From NCBI GenBank assembly GCA_036394195.1, contig DASWFO010000187.1:1-49056 (forward strand): DNA of 49,056 nt. The letters run 5' to 3'. The position numbers were made by a program, and so were the translations under genes. Positions within the stretch are counted from its first letter, which is position 1. Each line of letters opens with the position of its first letter. The DNA is from DATJPD01 sp036394195. Its GTDB lineage: Bacteria > Pseudomonadota > Alphaproteobacteria > CACIAM-22H2. Below, piece by piece: positions 22,188 through 30,495 of this stretch. The notes below the pieces were generated by a model, which made no database searches, was not told where the DNA came from, and saw only the letters and a list, made by a program, of their open reading frames with translations.

Positions 22188-22700
22188 TTGACCCGCGCCC
22201 ACACCAATCGCTTTATCGACGGGATCGAGCTGCTCGCAGCGTTCTTCGTCGGCGTGGTGGCGCTCGACACGTTCGTCTCGGTGCTGCTGCGTTATTTCTT
22301 CGGCTGGTCGATTCCGGACGCTTACGATTTCGGCCGCCTCCTGCTGGGCATCCTGATCTTCTGGGGCATCGCCGCGACCAGCTATCGCGGCACGCACATC
22401 ACGGTCGATCTGCTGTGGAGCTTGGTCGGGCCGAAATGGCAGTGCGCGATCGACGTGTTCGCGACCCTCGTGCTGCTGTTCGTGGTGAGCGTCCAGACCG
22501 TCATGCTGTTCGACAAGGTGGTGCAGACCTACTACGACAACGTGCTCACGTTCGATCTCAACCTGCCGACCTGGCCGTTTTTCGCCGTCGCCTGGCTGGG
22601 AGACGTGTCGGCCGTGCTGCTGATCGCCGTGCGCACCTACCGGCTGGTCTTTCATCCCGACTGGATCGAGAGGCCCCGCGCGATCAGGCCGGGCGAGTAG
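22188..22700 (+). CDS. dctQ: TRAP transporter small membrane subunit (DctQ family)
   Basis: This protein of about 170 residues has four TM helices: GIELLAAFFVGVVALDTFVSVLLRYFFG, YDFGRLLLGILIFWGIAATSYRGTHITVDLL, DVFATLVLLFVVSVQTVMLF and WPFFAVAWLGDVSAVLLIAVRTYRL. It pairs with DctM in the membrane. The only start that keeps the first helix intact and excludes the repeat element is TTG at 22188. It has no recognisable ribosome site, because the upstream 150 nt are repeat. An ATG at 22177 is out of frame. Translation may be weak or coupled in another way. Confidence 0.85.
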   Translation: MTRAHTNRFIDGIELLAAFFVGVVALDTFVSVLLRYFFGWSIPDAYDFGRLLLGILIFWGIAATSYRGTHITVDLLWSLVGPKWQCAIDVFATLVLLFVVSVQTVMLFDKVVQTYYDNVLTFDLNLPTWPFFAVAWLGDVSAVLLIAVRTYRLVFHPDWIERPRAIRPGE

Positions 22701-22707
22701 CCGCGGC

Positions 22708-24006
22708 ATGAGCTCCGATGCCGCCGCCGTCACCGGCTTCGTGGTGTTGTTCGTGCTCATGCTGCTGCGGGTACCCGTCGGCATGGCCATGGGGCTCGTC
22801 GGTGTGTCCGGCTTCGCCTATCTGGTCGGCGGCGGGCCGGCGCTGAAGCTGATCGCGCAGACCTCGATGCGGACGGTGACCGACTACACCTTCGCGGTCA
22901 TCCCGCTGTTCCTGCTGATGGGCGCCTTCGCGTCAACCTCCGGCATGAGCCGCGAACTGTTCCGCGCCGGCAACGCCTTCCTGGGGCACCTGCGCGGCGG
23001 GCTCGGCATCGCCACCATCGCCGCGTGCGGCGGTTTTGCCGCGATCTGCGGCTCGTCGGTCGCCACCGCGGCGACGTTCTCGACCGTCGCGTATCCGGAG
23101 ATGCGGCGCTACGGCTATCCGCAGAGCTTCGCGACCGGCGTCATCGCGGCCGGCGGGACGCTCGGCATCATGATCCCGCCGTCGACCGTCTTCGCCGTGT
23201 ACGGGATCATCACGCAGCAGGATATCGGCCGGCTGTTCGTGGCCGGGATCCTGCCGGGTCTCCTCGCGGTGGCGATGTACATGCTCACCATCACCGTCAT
23301 CGGCCGGCTGCGCCCGAAGTTCCTGCCGGCGGGACAGCGGAGTTCGTGGCCGGAGCGCCTCGCGGCGGCGCGCGACATCTGGGCGACGCTGCTGTTGTTC
23401 GTCTTCGTGATCGGCGGGCTGTATGGCGGCCTGTTCACTGCGACCGAGGCCGCCGGGATGGGCGCCGGCGGGGCGTTCCTGATCGGCGTGGCGCGCGGCC
23501 GCTTGCCGCCGGCCGAGATCCGCCGCGCCCTGCTCGAGACGACGCGCACGACCGCGGCGGTGTTCACGGTGCTGATCGGCGCCCTGCTGTTCGGCTACTT
23601 CCTCGCGGTGACCCAGACACCCCAGAAGGTGACGGCGTTTCTCACCGGCCTCGGGCTCGGCCGCTACGGCGTGCTGGCGCTGATCATGGTGATGTACCTG
23701 GTGCTCGGCTGCCTGATGGATGCGATGGCGATGATCATCCTCACGATCCCGATCATCTTTCCGGTGATCCAGGCACTGGGCTTCGATCCGATCTGGTTCG
23801 GCGTGATCATCGTCATGACCGTGGAGCTGGGCCTCATCCACCCGCCGGTCGGCATGAACGTGTTCGTGATCAAGAGCGTCGTGGAGGACGTCAAGATCTC
23901 GACGATCTTCGCCGGCGTCATCCCGTTCGTCATCACCGACATCCTGCGCCTGATCATCCTGATCGCGTTTCCGATCATTGCCCTGTACCTGCCGTCGCGG
24001 ATGTAG
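22708..24006 (+). CDS. dctM: TRAP transporter large membrane subunit (DctM family)
   Basis: This 432-residue integral membrane protein has about 12 hydrophobic segments. It forms the ion-coupled transport channel. Family marks are LLRVPVGMAMGLVGVSGF at the start, TFAVIPLFLLMGAFASTSGMSRELF, GGFAAICGSSVATAATFSTVAYPEMRRYGY, AAGGTLGIMIPPSTVFAVYG and ELGLIHPPVGMNVFVIKS. The ATG is 7 nt after dctQ. Length and motif order are normal for a stand-alone DctM. Confidence 0.93.
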   Translation: MSSDAAAVTGFVVLFVLMLLRVPVGMAMGLVGVSGFAYLVGGGPALKLIAQTSMRTVTDYTFAVIPLFLLMGAFASTSGMSRELFRAGNAFLGHLRGGLGIATIAACGGFAAICGSSVATAATFSTVAYPEMRRYGYPQSFATGVIAAGGTLGIMIPPSTVFAVYGIITQQDIGRLFVAGILPGLLAVAMYMLTITVIGRLRPKFLPAGQRSSWPERLAAARDIWATLLLFVFVIGGLYGGLFTATEAAGMGAGGAFLIGVARGRLPPAEIRRALLETTRTTAAVFTVLIGALLFGYFLAVTQTPQKVTAFLTGLGLGRYGVLALIMVMYLVLGCLMDAMAMIILTIPIIFPVIQALGFDPIWFGVIIVMTVELGLIHPPVGMNVFVIKSVVEDVKISTIFAGVIPFVITDILRLIILIAFPIIALYLPSRM

Positions 24007-24090
24007 GACTTGGGTCTGGCCGCAGGGCTGGATTTCGGGCCTGCCTTCGCGCACCATGCTGACGCCTTTGTTTTACGAAGAGGATCGCCG

Positions 24091-25815
24091 ATGCCGCGCA
24101 AGACCCCGCAAGAGCTGAGGAGCCATCGCTGGTACGGGGTGCAGGATCTGCGCTCGTTCGGCCACCGGTCGCGGACCAAGCAACAGGGCTTCGCGTCCGA
24201 GGACTACGCCGGCAAGCCGGTGATCGCGATCATCAACACCTGGAGCGACGCCAATCCCTGCCACGCCCATTTCAAGATGCGCGCGGAAGAGGTGAAGCGC
24301 GGGATCTGGCAGGCCGGCGGCTTTCCCATGGAGATGCCGGCGATGTCGCTCGGCGAGACCCTGATGAAGCCGTCGACCATGCTCTACCGCAATTTCCTGG
24401 CCATGGAGACGGAGGAGCTGCTGCGCGCCAACCCGGCGGACGGCGTGGTGCTGCTCGGCGGCTGCGACAAGACCGTCCCGGGCCTCTTGATGGGCGCCAT
24501 CAGCATGAACCTGCCGGCGATCTTCGTGCCGGCCGGGCCGATGCTGCGCGGCAACTGGCGCGGTGTCACGCTGGGCAGCGGTACCGACACTTGGAAATAC
24601 TGGGCCGAGAAGCGGGCCGGCAATCTCGACGACCAGGCCTGGACCGAGATTGAGGACGGTATCGCGCGCTCGTTCGGCACCTGCATGGTGATGGGGACGG
24701 CGTCCACCATGGCGGCGGCGGCCGAGGGGCTCGGCATGACCTTGCCCGGCGCCTCGTCGATCCCGGCGGCCGATTCGGCGCATCCCCGCATGGCATCCCA
24801 GTCCGGCCGGCGGATCGTCGAGATGGTATGGAACGATCAGAAGCCGAGCGACATTCTGTCCACGAAGGCATTCGAGAACGCGGTGCGCGTGGCTATGTCG
24901 CTGGGCGGATCGACCAACGCCATCATCCATCTGATCGCCCTCGCCGGGCGGGCGGGCGCGGGGCTCGATCTCGACAAGTTCGACGCGCTGTCGCGCTCGA
25001 CGCCGCATCTCGGCAACATCCGGCCGGCGGGCAAATACCTGATGGAGGATTTCTATTACGCCGGCGGTCTCCGCGCCCTGATGGGACGCCTGTCCGACCT
25101 GCTGCATCTCGACGTCCCGACCGTCAGCGGCAAATCGGTGGCGGAGAACATTGCCGGCGCTGGCGTCTACAACGACGATGTGATCCGGCCGCGCAACAAC
25201 CCGCTGAACGCCGAGGGCGGGCTTGCGGTGCTGCGCGGCAATCTCTGTCCGGGCGGTGCGGTCATCAAGCCCGCGGCGATGGAACCGGAGTTCATGAAGC
25301 ACACCGGGCCGGCCATCGTATTCAAGAACTATAACGACATGGCGGCGCGGCTCGACGATCCCAACCTGCCGGCGACGAAGGATTCGGTGCTGGTGTTGCA
25401 AAGCGGCGGCCCGCTGGGCGGACCCGGCATGCCGGAATGGGGCCAGCTGCCGATCCCGCAGAAGCTCTTGAAGCAGGGGGTCCGCGACATGGTCCGGATC
25501 TCGGATTCCCGGATGAGCGGCACCAGCTACGGCGCCTGCGTGCTGCACGTGTCGCCGGAATCGCATGTCGGCGGGACGCTGGCGCTGGTGAAGGACGGGG
25601 ACCTGATCGAGCTCGACGTGAACGCGCGCCGCCTCAACCTGAAGGTCGACGAGGCGGAGCTGAAGCGCCGCCGCGCCGCGTGGACGGCGCCGCCCGCGCA
25701 CTACACCCGCGGCTTCGGTCTCCTGCACACGTTGCACGTGACCCAGGCCGAGAAGGGCTGCGACTTTGACTTCCTGCAGCGCGGTCAGCCGACGCCCGAT
25801 CCGGAGATCCACTAG
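24091..25815 (+). CDS. IlvD/Edd family dehydratase, probably sugar-acid (aldonate) dehydratase
   Basis: This 574-residue Fe-S dehydratase removes water from a polyhydroxy acid to give a 2-keto-3-deoxy product. It has the blocks LLGGCDKTVPGLLMGA, SFGTCMVMGTASTMAAAAEGLGM, VAMSLGGSTNAIIHLIALAGRAG, NLCPGGAVIKPAA and the active-site SDSRMSGTSYG with the candidate catalytic Ser. Fe-S ligands are expected at the Cys in CDK and FGTC. Features such as the N-terminal RSHRWYGVQDLRSFGHRSR and the position behind a TRAP operon resemble L-arabinonate or xylonate dehydratases rather than IlvD. ATG at 24091 follows GAAGAGG. The substrate is not certain. Confidence 0.88.
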   Translation: MPRKTPQELRSHRWYGVQDLRSFGHRSRTKQQGFASEDYAGKPVIAIINTWSDANPCHAHFKMRAEEVKRGIWQAGGFPMEMPAMSLGETLMKPSTMLYRNFLAMETEELLRANPADGVVLLGGCDKTVPGLLMGAISMNLPAIFVPAGPMLRGNWRGVTLGSGTDTWKYWAEKRAGNLDDQAWTEIEDGIARSFGTCMVMGTASTMAAAAEGLGMTLPGASSIPAADSAHPRMASQSGRRIVEMVWNDQKPSDILSTKAFENAVRVAMSLGGSTNAIIHLIALAGRAGAGLDLDKFDALSRSTPHLGNIRPAGKYLMEDFYYAGGLRALMGRLSDLLHLDVPTVSGKSVAENIAGAGVYNDDVIRPRNNPLNAEGGLAVLRGNLCPGGAVIKPAAMEPEFMKHTGPAIVFKNYNDMAARLDDPNLPATKDSVLVLQSGGPLGGPGMPEWGQLPIPQKLLKQGVRDMVRISDSRMSGTSYGACVLHVSPESHVGGTLALVKDGDLIELDVNARRLNLKVDEAELKRRRAAWTAPPAHYTRGFGLLHTLHVTQAEKGCDFDFLQRGQPTPDPEIH

Positions 25816-25820
25816 CCGAT

Positions 25821-26405
25821 ATGAGAGTTCGCTGGATCGCCCACGTCGAGAAGTACGCAAACCATCCGAGCGCACCCTATCTTCTGTCTGCGATCGCATT
25901 CGCCGATGCGTCGTTCCTGCCGTTGGTGCCCGACGTCCTGTTCGTGCCGATGGCGCTGCTGCAGCCGAAGCAGCTGTGGCGACTCACCATCCTGTGCACG
26001 GTTGCGGCGACCGTCGGCGCCCTGGTCGGCTATGGGATCGGCGCCCTGGCCTGGGACCACATCGGCGCCCATCTGGTGGGGATCTACGGAGGCATGGCGA
26101 AGTTCCAGGCCTTCCAGGATATGTTCGCGAAATGGGGCGTGTGGATCATCATCTTCAAGGCGCTGACGCCGATCCCCTTCAAGTTCGCCGCGATCGCCGC
26201 CGGTGTCGCGCATATGAATGTGCTGCTGTTTTGCCTTGCCACCCTGATCAGCCGCGGCCTGCACTTCGCCCTGATCGCGGTGCTCATCAAATGGTTCGGC
26301 CCGCGCTTCGTGGAGATCACGCGGAAATACGAGTCGCGGGCCGCGGCGGCGGTGGCGGTCGTCGCCGTCGTCGGCGGCCTCGTCTATCTGGGGCTGCGGG
26401 ACTAA
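25821..26405 (+). CDS. YqaA/DedA-type (VTT domain) membrane protein
   Basis: This 194-residue membrane protein has about five hydrophobic segments. The motif FADASFLPLVPDVLFVPMAL and the block IIFKALTPIPFKFAAIAAGVAHM are typical of the YqaA branch of the SNARE-associated/VTT superfamily, some of which flip polyprenyl or phospholipid molecules. The start is 5 nt after the dehydratase stop, so it is at the end of the operon. A functional connection to sugar-acid uptake is not obvious. Confidence 0.87.
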   Translation: MRVRWIAHVEKYANHPSAPYLLSAIAFADASFLPLVPDVLFVPMALLQPKQLWRLTILCTVAATVGALVGYGIGALAWDHIGAHLVGIYGGMAKFQAFQDMFAKWGVWIIIFKALTPIPFKFAAIAAGVAHMNVLLFCLATLISRGLHFALIAVLIKWFGPRFVEITRKYESRAAAAVAVVAVVGGLVYLGLRD

Positions 26406-26411
26406 GCGCTC

Positions 26412-26834
26412 TCACCACGCCTTGGCGCCGGCCAGGGCGGCGATGCCGGCCTTCGCCACCTCGGTGTCCTGCTCGCCGGTGCCCGAGCCGACGCCGATCC
26501 CGCCGATCACATGACCGTCAACCACGATCGGCAAGCCGCCAGGCAAATTGAGAAACCGTCCCTGTGCCGCCACGGCCAGCTTGATCCCGAGCGTGTCATC
26601 GATCTGGCCGGTGGGCAGCCGACTGGACGCGGCGGTGCGCGCCTTGGCGTTCGAGGAATCGATGCTGAGCACGCGCGCTCCGTCCATCCGGGCGAACGCC
26701 AGGAGATTGCCGCCGTCATCTACAACGCTGATGCATTGCGGAATCTTCATGGCCGCGGCTTTGGCCATCGCGGCACTCAGGATCTTCTGCGCGCCCGCGC
26801 AGGTCAGGCGCAGATGCGGGGCGGTGTCGGTCAT
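26412..26834 (-). CDS. GlcG/HbpS heme-binding-like (DUF336) protein
   Basis: This 140-residue protein has a complete GlcG/HbpS pattern: LRLTCAGAQKILSAAMAKAAAM, ISVVDDGGNLLAFARMDGARVLSIDSSNAKARTAASSRLPT, then LPGGLPIVVDGHVIGGIGVGSGTGEQDTEVAKAGIAAL. No signal peptide is seen, so it is probably cytosolic. Members form oligomers and a few bind haem, but most are uncharacterised. Its start overlaps the upstream DUF188 stop by 4 nt. It is the intact reference copy for the shortened gene at 11331-11672. Confidence 0.88.
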   Translation of the reverse strand: MTDTAPHLRLTCAGAQKILSAAMAKAAAMKIPQCISVVDDGGNLLAFARMDGARVLSIDSSNAKARTAASSRLPTGQIDDTLGIKLAVAAQGRFLNLPGGLPIVVDGHVIGGIGVGSGTGEQDTEVAKAGIAALAGAKAW

Positions 26835-27310
26835 GGGTTTGACTCTCCTTTTTGAAGCTCGCGCCGGACGGCCTGTACCGCGGCGTCCAACGCGCTGAGA
26901 AAACGCGACCGGTCGGCCTTGCTGAACGGCGGCGGTCCGCCGCCCTGATGCCCGAGTTCGCGCAGATGCCGCGACAGCTCGCGGCCGGCGAGCGCGTTGC
27001 CGATATTGTCCTTGGTCCACGCCTTGCCGTTCGGGGCGAGGGCGCGGGCCCCCTTGCCAAGGCAGCGCGCGGCCAGCGGGATGTCTGATGTCACGCAGAT
27101 ATCCGCCGCCGCGATACGCTCGGCGATCCAGTTGTCGGCCTCGTCTGCACCTTCGCCGACCACGATCATTTTCACGTTCGGATCGCGCGCCGGAAGGATC
27201 GGCCGCGACCCGTTCGAGACGACCAACACCTTCAGATTCAGCCGCTCGGCGACGCGATAGACTTCGGCGCGGACTGGGCACGCGTCGCCGTCGACATAGA
27301 TGTCGGTCAT
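26831..27310 (-). CDS. YaiI/YqxD family protein (DUF188)
   Basis: This 159-residue protein starts MTDIYVDGDACPVRAEVYRVAERL, the family signature with the Asp residues of a PIN-like fold. It also has VVVSNGS-type strands, ICVTSDIPLAARCLGKGARALAPNGK and a C-terminal GPPPFSKADRSRFLSALDAAV. DUF188 proteins are widespread and unassigned; a nuclease-like activity has been suggested from fold. It is translationally coupled to the GlcG gene by an ATGA overlap. The haem/GlcG link is not known. Confidence 0.92.
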   Translation of the reverse strand: MTDIYVDGDACPVRAEVYRVAERLNLKVLVVSNGSRPILPARDPNVKMIVVGEGADEADNWIAERIAAADICVTSDIPLAARCLGKGARALAPNGKAWTKDNIGNALAGRELSRHLRELGHQGGGPPPFSKADRSRFLSALDAAVQAVRRELQKGESNP

Positions 27311-27384
27311 GCGCCTATTAAGACCGGGCGCCCCAGAAACGACAAGCGCGATCGCTTCTGAATGCTCAGGCTACAAGCGGTGCG

Positions 27385-27864
27385 CTAGATGCGGTCGTAG
27401 ACGTCGATGTAGGTCTCCTTCACGCCCTTGCCGTCGGTCCACGTCCCATTGCACGCCATCGTCTTGTTATTCGCTTCGACGTGGCAGGACTGGGTGTCGG
27501 CGCCGCCGCTTGGATGCTTGAACACCGACTGAAGCGTGCCCCCGTTCCAGGTGAACGCCGCCGTCACCCCATCGCCCGCACCCTGAACCGGATAGAATGT
27601 TCCGTCCGGCTTGCCGTCGAAGGTCTCGGCGTGCTTGCGCCCGTTGTTGTCGGTAATTTCCGCCGACCAGCGGATCGCGCCGTTGTCGGCGTTCTGGATA
27701 TTGGCCCGGACATCCTGCGGCGCCGGTTCGTCGGGCGCCAGCTTCGAGCGGGCCTTGTTCCACTGCCACTGGCCGAGAAAATGGTTGTCTTCCGCAACCG
27801 CGGAATTCGCCATGAAGCCGGCGCAGAGCCCCGCGACGGCCGACCACAATAAGAGCGTCTTCAT
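27385..27864 (-). CDS. Secreted protein of unknown function
   Basis: This 159-residue protein has a Sec signal (MKTLLLWSAVAGLCAGFMANSAVAED, cleavage after AVA). The mature part begins with FLGQWQWNKARSKLAPDEPAPQDV and continues with GAIRWSAEITDNNGRKHAETFDGKPDGTFYPV, a repeated beta-strand pattern seen in periplasmic proteins of unknown role. Two Cys near the end (QSCHVEANNKTMACNGTW) could form a disulfide. Two consecutive ATG codons are available (27867 and 27864); the second has better spacing to GGGAGG. It follows the small lipoprotein gene on the same strand. Confidence 0.82.
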   Translation of the reverse strand: MKTLLLWSAVAGLCAGFMANSAVAEDNHFLGQWQWNKARSKLAPDEPAPQDVRANIQNADNGAIRWSAEITDNNGRKHAETFDGKPDGTFYPVQGAGDGVTAAFTWNGGTLQSVFKHPSGGADTQSCHVEANNKTMACNGTWTDGKGVKETYIDVYDRI

Positions 27865-27877
27865 CATGTCCTCCCGC

Positions 27878-28036
27878 TTAGCGCCATTCGTGCCAGCCGT
27901 GCCAGTGCTCGTGGTGATAATAGGGCCGCCGCTCTTCGATGATGCAGCCGGCTGCGGCGAGCGCCACCACGAAAATCGCAAGGCTGTTGAGCAGCAGCGT
28001 CAAGGGCCGAGGTCGGGAAGATCGGTGAGCTTTCAT
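27878..28036 (-). CDS. Small His/Trp-rich lipoprotein
   Basis: This 52-residue protein has an N-terminal basic stretch, a hydrophobic segment LLLNSLAIFVVALAAAGC with a lipobox ending at Cys31, and a very short mature tail EERRPYYHHEHWHGWHEWR. The tail packs four His and three Trp into about 20 residues and may bind metal or haem. ATG at 28036 follows GGAGGACG. It lies 10 nt before the next gene start and is probably co-transcribed. Confidence 0.7.
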   Translation of the reverse strand: MKAHRSSRPRPLTLLLNSLAIFVVALAAAGCIIEERRPYYHHEHWHGWHEWR

Positions 28037-28238
28037 CGCGTCCTCCAGGTCACAGCGGGGGAACGTGCGCGGTGATGCGCGCCGAACCCGCGTCGGGTGC
28101 AGGTACAACGACCGGGGCCACGATTTAATGCAGGCGGGGCGAAATCAGCGTTTCGGCCCCAGAATTGTCACGAGCGGTGCTCCGCGAAGATTGCGGGTGG
28201 CTCGCTGACGACGAATCTTGCTGCGGCGCGAAAATCGC

Positions 28239-30458
28239 CTACTGGCTCTCCGGTTTCACCCACACCGCGTTGTCGTGGAACGCGGCCCCGCCGTTCGGGG
28301 CGGCCGCATCGGCACCGGTGAGCGCGTTGATGCCGATGCCTTCGATGAAGGCCGACGACGGCCACAGCCCTTCGGAGACGATGACACCGGGCTGCACGCC
28401 GTCGAAATAGGCCGCATGCAGCAGAACCGTGCCGCGCTTATTGCCGAGCCGGGCCAGGCCGCCGTTGGCAATCCCGAGGGCACGGCCATCTGACGGATGG
28501 ATGAGCACGGTCGGGCGCTTCTCCCGCTTCAGCGACGACGGAGTTTCATTGAAGCTCGAATTCAGGAAGCTGCGCGCCGGCGCCGTCACCAGGCGGAACG
28601 GCAGCTCCGCGGTCGCCTCTTCGATGACCGACCAATGGTCGGGTAGGCGCGGCATCGACCCGTAGCTCTTGCCGATCCGCGACCAGTCGGGTGCGAAGTG
28701 GAATTTCTTGTCGGGGTACTTGAAGCCGTCGAGATAATGGGACCGCTCGAAATCCGGCTGGCAGTCGTGCCATTTGTTCGCCAGCAGCGTGGCGGCGTCG
28801 GGCCAGCCGGACGCTTTCAGCGTCCAATCGATCAGTTCCCAAGCCGTCATCTCGAACCCCGGATGCCGCGCCCCCAGGCGCTTCGCCAGGTCGCGGATCA
28901 CGCTGTGATTGTCGCGGGCTTCGGCATAGGGCTCGATGATCTTCGGCCCGATCTGGATGTATTGGTGGCCGCCGCCCTGATAGACGTCGTCGTGCTCGAG
29001 GAAGGTGGTCGCCGGCAACACGATGTCGGCCATCTTCGCGGTCTCGGTCATGATCTGCTCGTGCACGCAGACGAACAGATCGTCGCGGCCGAATCCCGCC
29101 CGCACCTTCATGTGGTCGGGCGACACCACCATCGGGTTGGTGTTCTGGATGATCATCGCCGTGACCGGCGGCCCGTCGCCGAGGTCCAGCCGGTCGCCGG
29201 TGAGGATCGGCCCGATGCGCGACTGGTCGAGCATCCGGATCTTGGGATCGAGCGCGTCGGTGCCCTCGATCATGGTCTTGTTCCAGTGATAGATATCGGC
29301 GTTGCCGAAGAACGCGCCGCCGCCGCGATGCCGCCAGGCCCCGGTCACAGCGGCGAGGCAGAGGGCGGCGTGCATGTTGACCGCACCGTTGCGGCTTCTG
29401 GAGAAGCCGAACCCCAGGCGCAGATAGCTGCGCTTCGTGGCGCCGTAGAGCCGCGCGAACTCGGCGATCTGCGCCGCCGGGACGCCGCTGATGCCCGAGG
29501 CCCATTCCGGCGTGCGCGAGCGGACATGCTGCTCGATCTCGTCCGGCACGTCGGTGTAACGGGCGAGGTAGTCGCGGTCGGCGAAGCCTTCCTTGAACAG
29601 CACGTGCATGACGCCGCAGGCGAACGCGGCGTCGGTCCCCGGCCGTAGCATCACGTGCATGTCCGCCGCCTCGGCGGTGGCGTTGCGATAGGGATCGACG
29701 ACGACCAGCTTGGCCCCGCGCTCCTTGCGCGCGCGGGTCACGTGATGCATCACGTTGACCTGGGTGCTGACCACGTTGGTGCCCCAGATGACGACCAGAT
29801 CGCTCTCCGCCATCTCCCGCGGGTCGGAGCCCCAGAGCGCGCCGGTGCCGGCGAGATAGCCGCTGCGCGCCAGCGTGTTGCAGATCGTCGAGTGCTGCCC
29901 GGAATATTTCTTCACATGGCGCAGGCGGTGAATCCCGTCGCGCTGCACCAGGCCCATCGTGCCGGCATAAAAATGCGGCCACACGGCCTCGCTGCCGTGA
30001 CGCTGCTCGGCGCGGATGAAGGCCTCGGCGACTTTGTCGAGGGCGGCGTCCCACGCGATCGGCTCGAAGCGGCCGTCACCCTTGGCGCCGACGCGGCGGA
30101 GCGGGGTTTTCAGCCGGTCCGGATTGTGCGCCCGCTCGGTGTAGCGGGCGACCTTCGCGCATACGACGCCGGCGGTGTAGTCGTTGTCCGGGTCGCCATA
30201 GACCCGTCCGATCGTGCGCTCGTCCTTCCGCTCAACCAGCAACGCGCACGTGCTCGGGCAATCGTGCGGGCACACGGAATGGACGAGCTCGGCGCCGCCT
30301 TTGCGGCGCTGCGGTGCAGCATCCGAACCGGAATCGGGCAGGGGGACGGCTCCTTTCCAGACCAGAGTAGGAGCTAGGGTGCCGTACGGCAAGACTTGAG
30401 CCCCCGGTCTGTGGCAATCTTCCGCGCCGATTCGTAAAGCGGCGGCCGTTGCACTCAT
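28239..30458 (-). CDS. Molybdopterin-dependent oxidoreductase (Mo-bisPGD family)
   Basis: This protein of about 739 residues binds a bis-molybdopterin guanine dinucleotide and an N-terminal Fe-S cluster: Cys63, Cys67, Cys71 and Cys100 (CPHDCPSTC then GVVCAKV). The body has IWGTNVVSTQVNVMHHVTRARKERGAKLVVVDPYRN, AAFACGVMHVLF, IVLPATTFLEHDDVYQGGGHQYIQ and a C-terminal molydopterin-dinucleotide domain (VLIHPSDGRALGIANGG, GVIVSEGLWPSSAF). No Tat signal or partner beta/gamma subunits, so it is probably a soluble single-subunit enzyme. The first 50 residues are not typical and the true start may be internal. The substrate is unknown. Confidence 0.88.
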   Translation of the reverse strand: MSATAAALRIGAEDCHRPGAQVLPYGTLAPTLVWKGAVPLPDSGSDAAPQRRKGGAELVHSVCPHDCPSTCALLVERKDERTIGRVYGDPDNDYTAGVVCAKVARYTERAHNPDRLKTPLRRVGAKGDGRFEPIAWDAALDKVAEAFIRAEQRHGSEAVWPHFYAGTMGLVQRDGIHRLRHVKKYSGQHSTICNTLARSGYLAGTGALWGSDPREMAESDLVVIWGTNVVSTQVNVMHHVTRARKERGAKLVVVDPYRNATAEAADMHVMLRPGTDAAFACGVMHVLFKEGFADRDYLARYTDVPDEIEQHVRSRTPEWASGISGVPAAQIAEFARLYGATKRSYLRLGFGFSRSRNGAVNMHAALCLAAVTGAWRHRGGGAFFGNADIYHWNKTMIEGTDALDPKIRMLDQSRIGPILTGDRLDLGDGPPVTAMIIQNTNPMVVSPDHMKVRAGFGRDDLFVCVHEQIMTETAKMADIVLPATTFLEHDDVYQGGGHQYIQIGPKIIEPYAEARDNHSVIRDLAKRLGARHPGFEMTAWELIDWTLKASGWPDAATLLANKWHDCQPDFERSHYLDGFKYPDKKFHFAPDWSRIGKSYGSMPRLPDHWSVIEEATAELPFRLVTAPARSFLNSSFNETPSSLKREKRPTVLIHPSDGRALGIANGGLARLGNKRGTVLLHAAYFDGVQPGVIVSEGLWPSSAFIEGIGINALTGADAAAPNGGAAFHDNAVWVKPESQ

Positions 30459-30495
30459 CTGCCGCTACCGTCCGGAAGTACCGAAGGTCCTGGGT

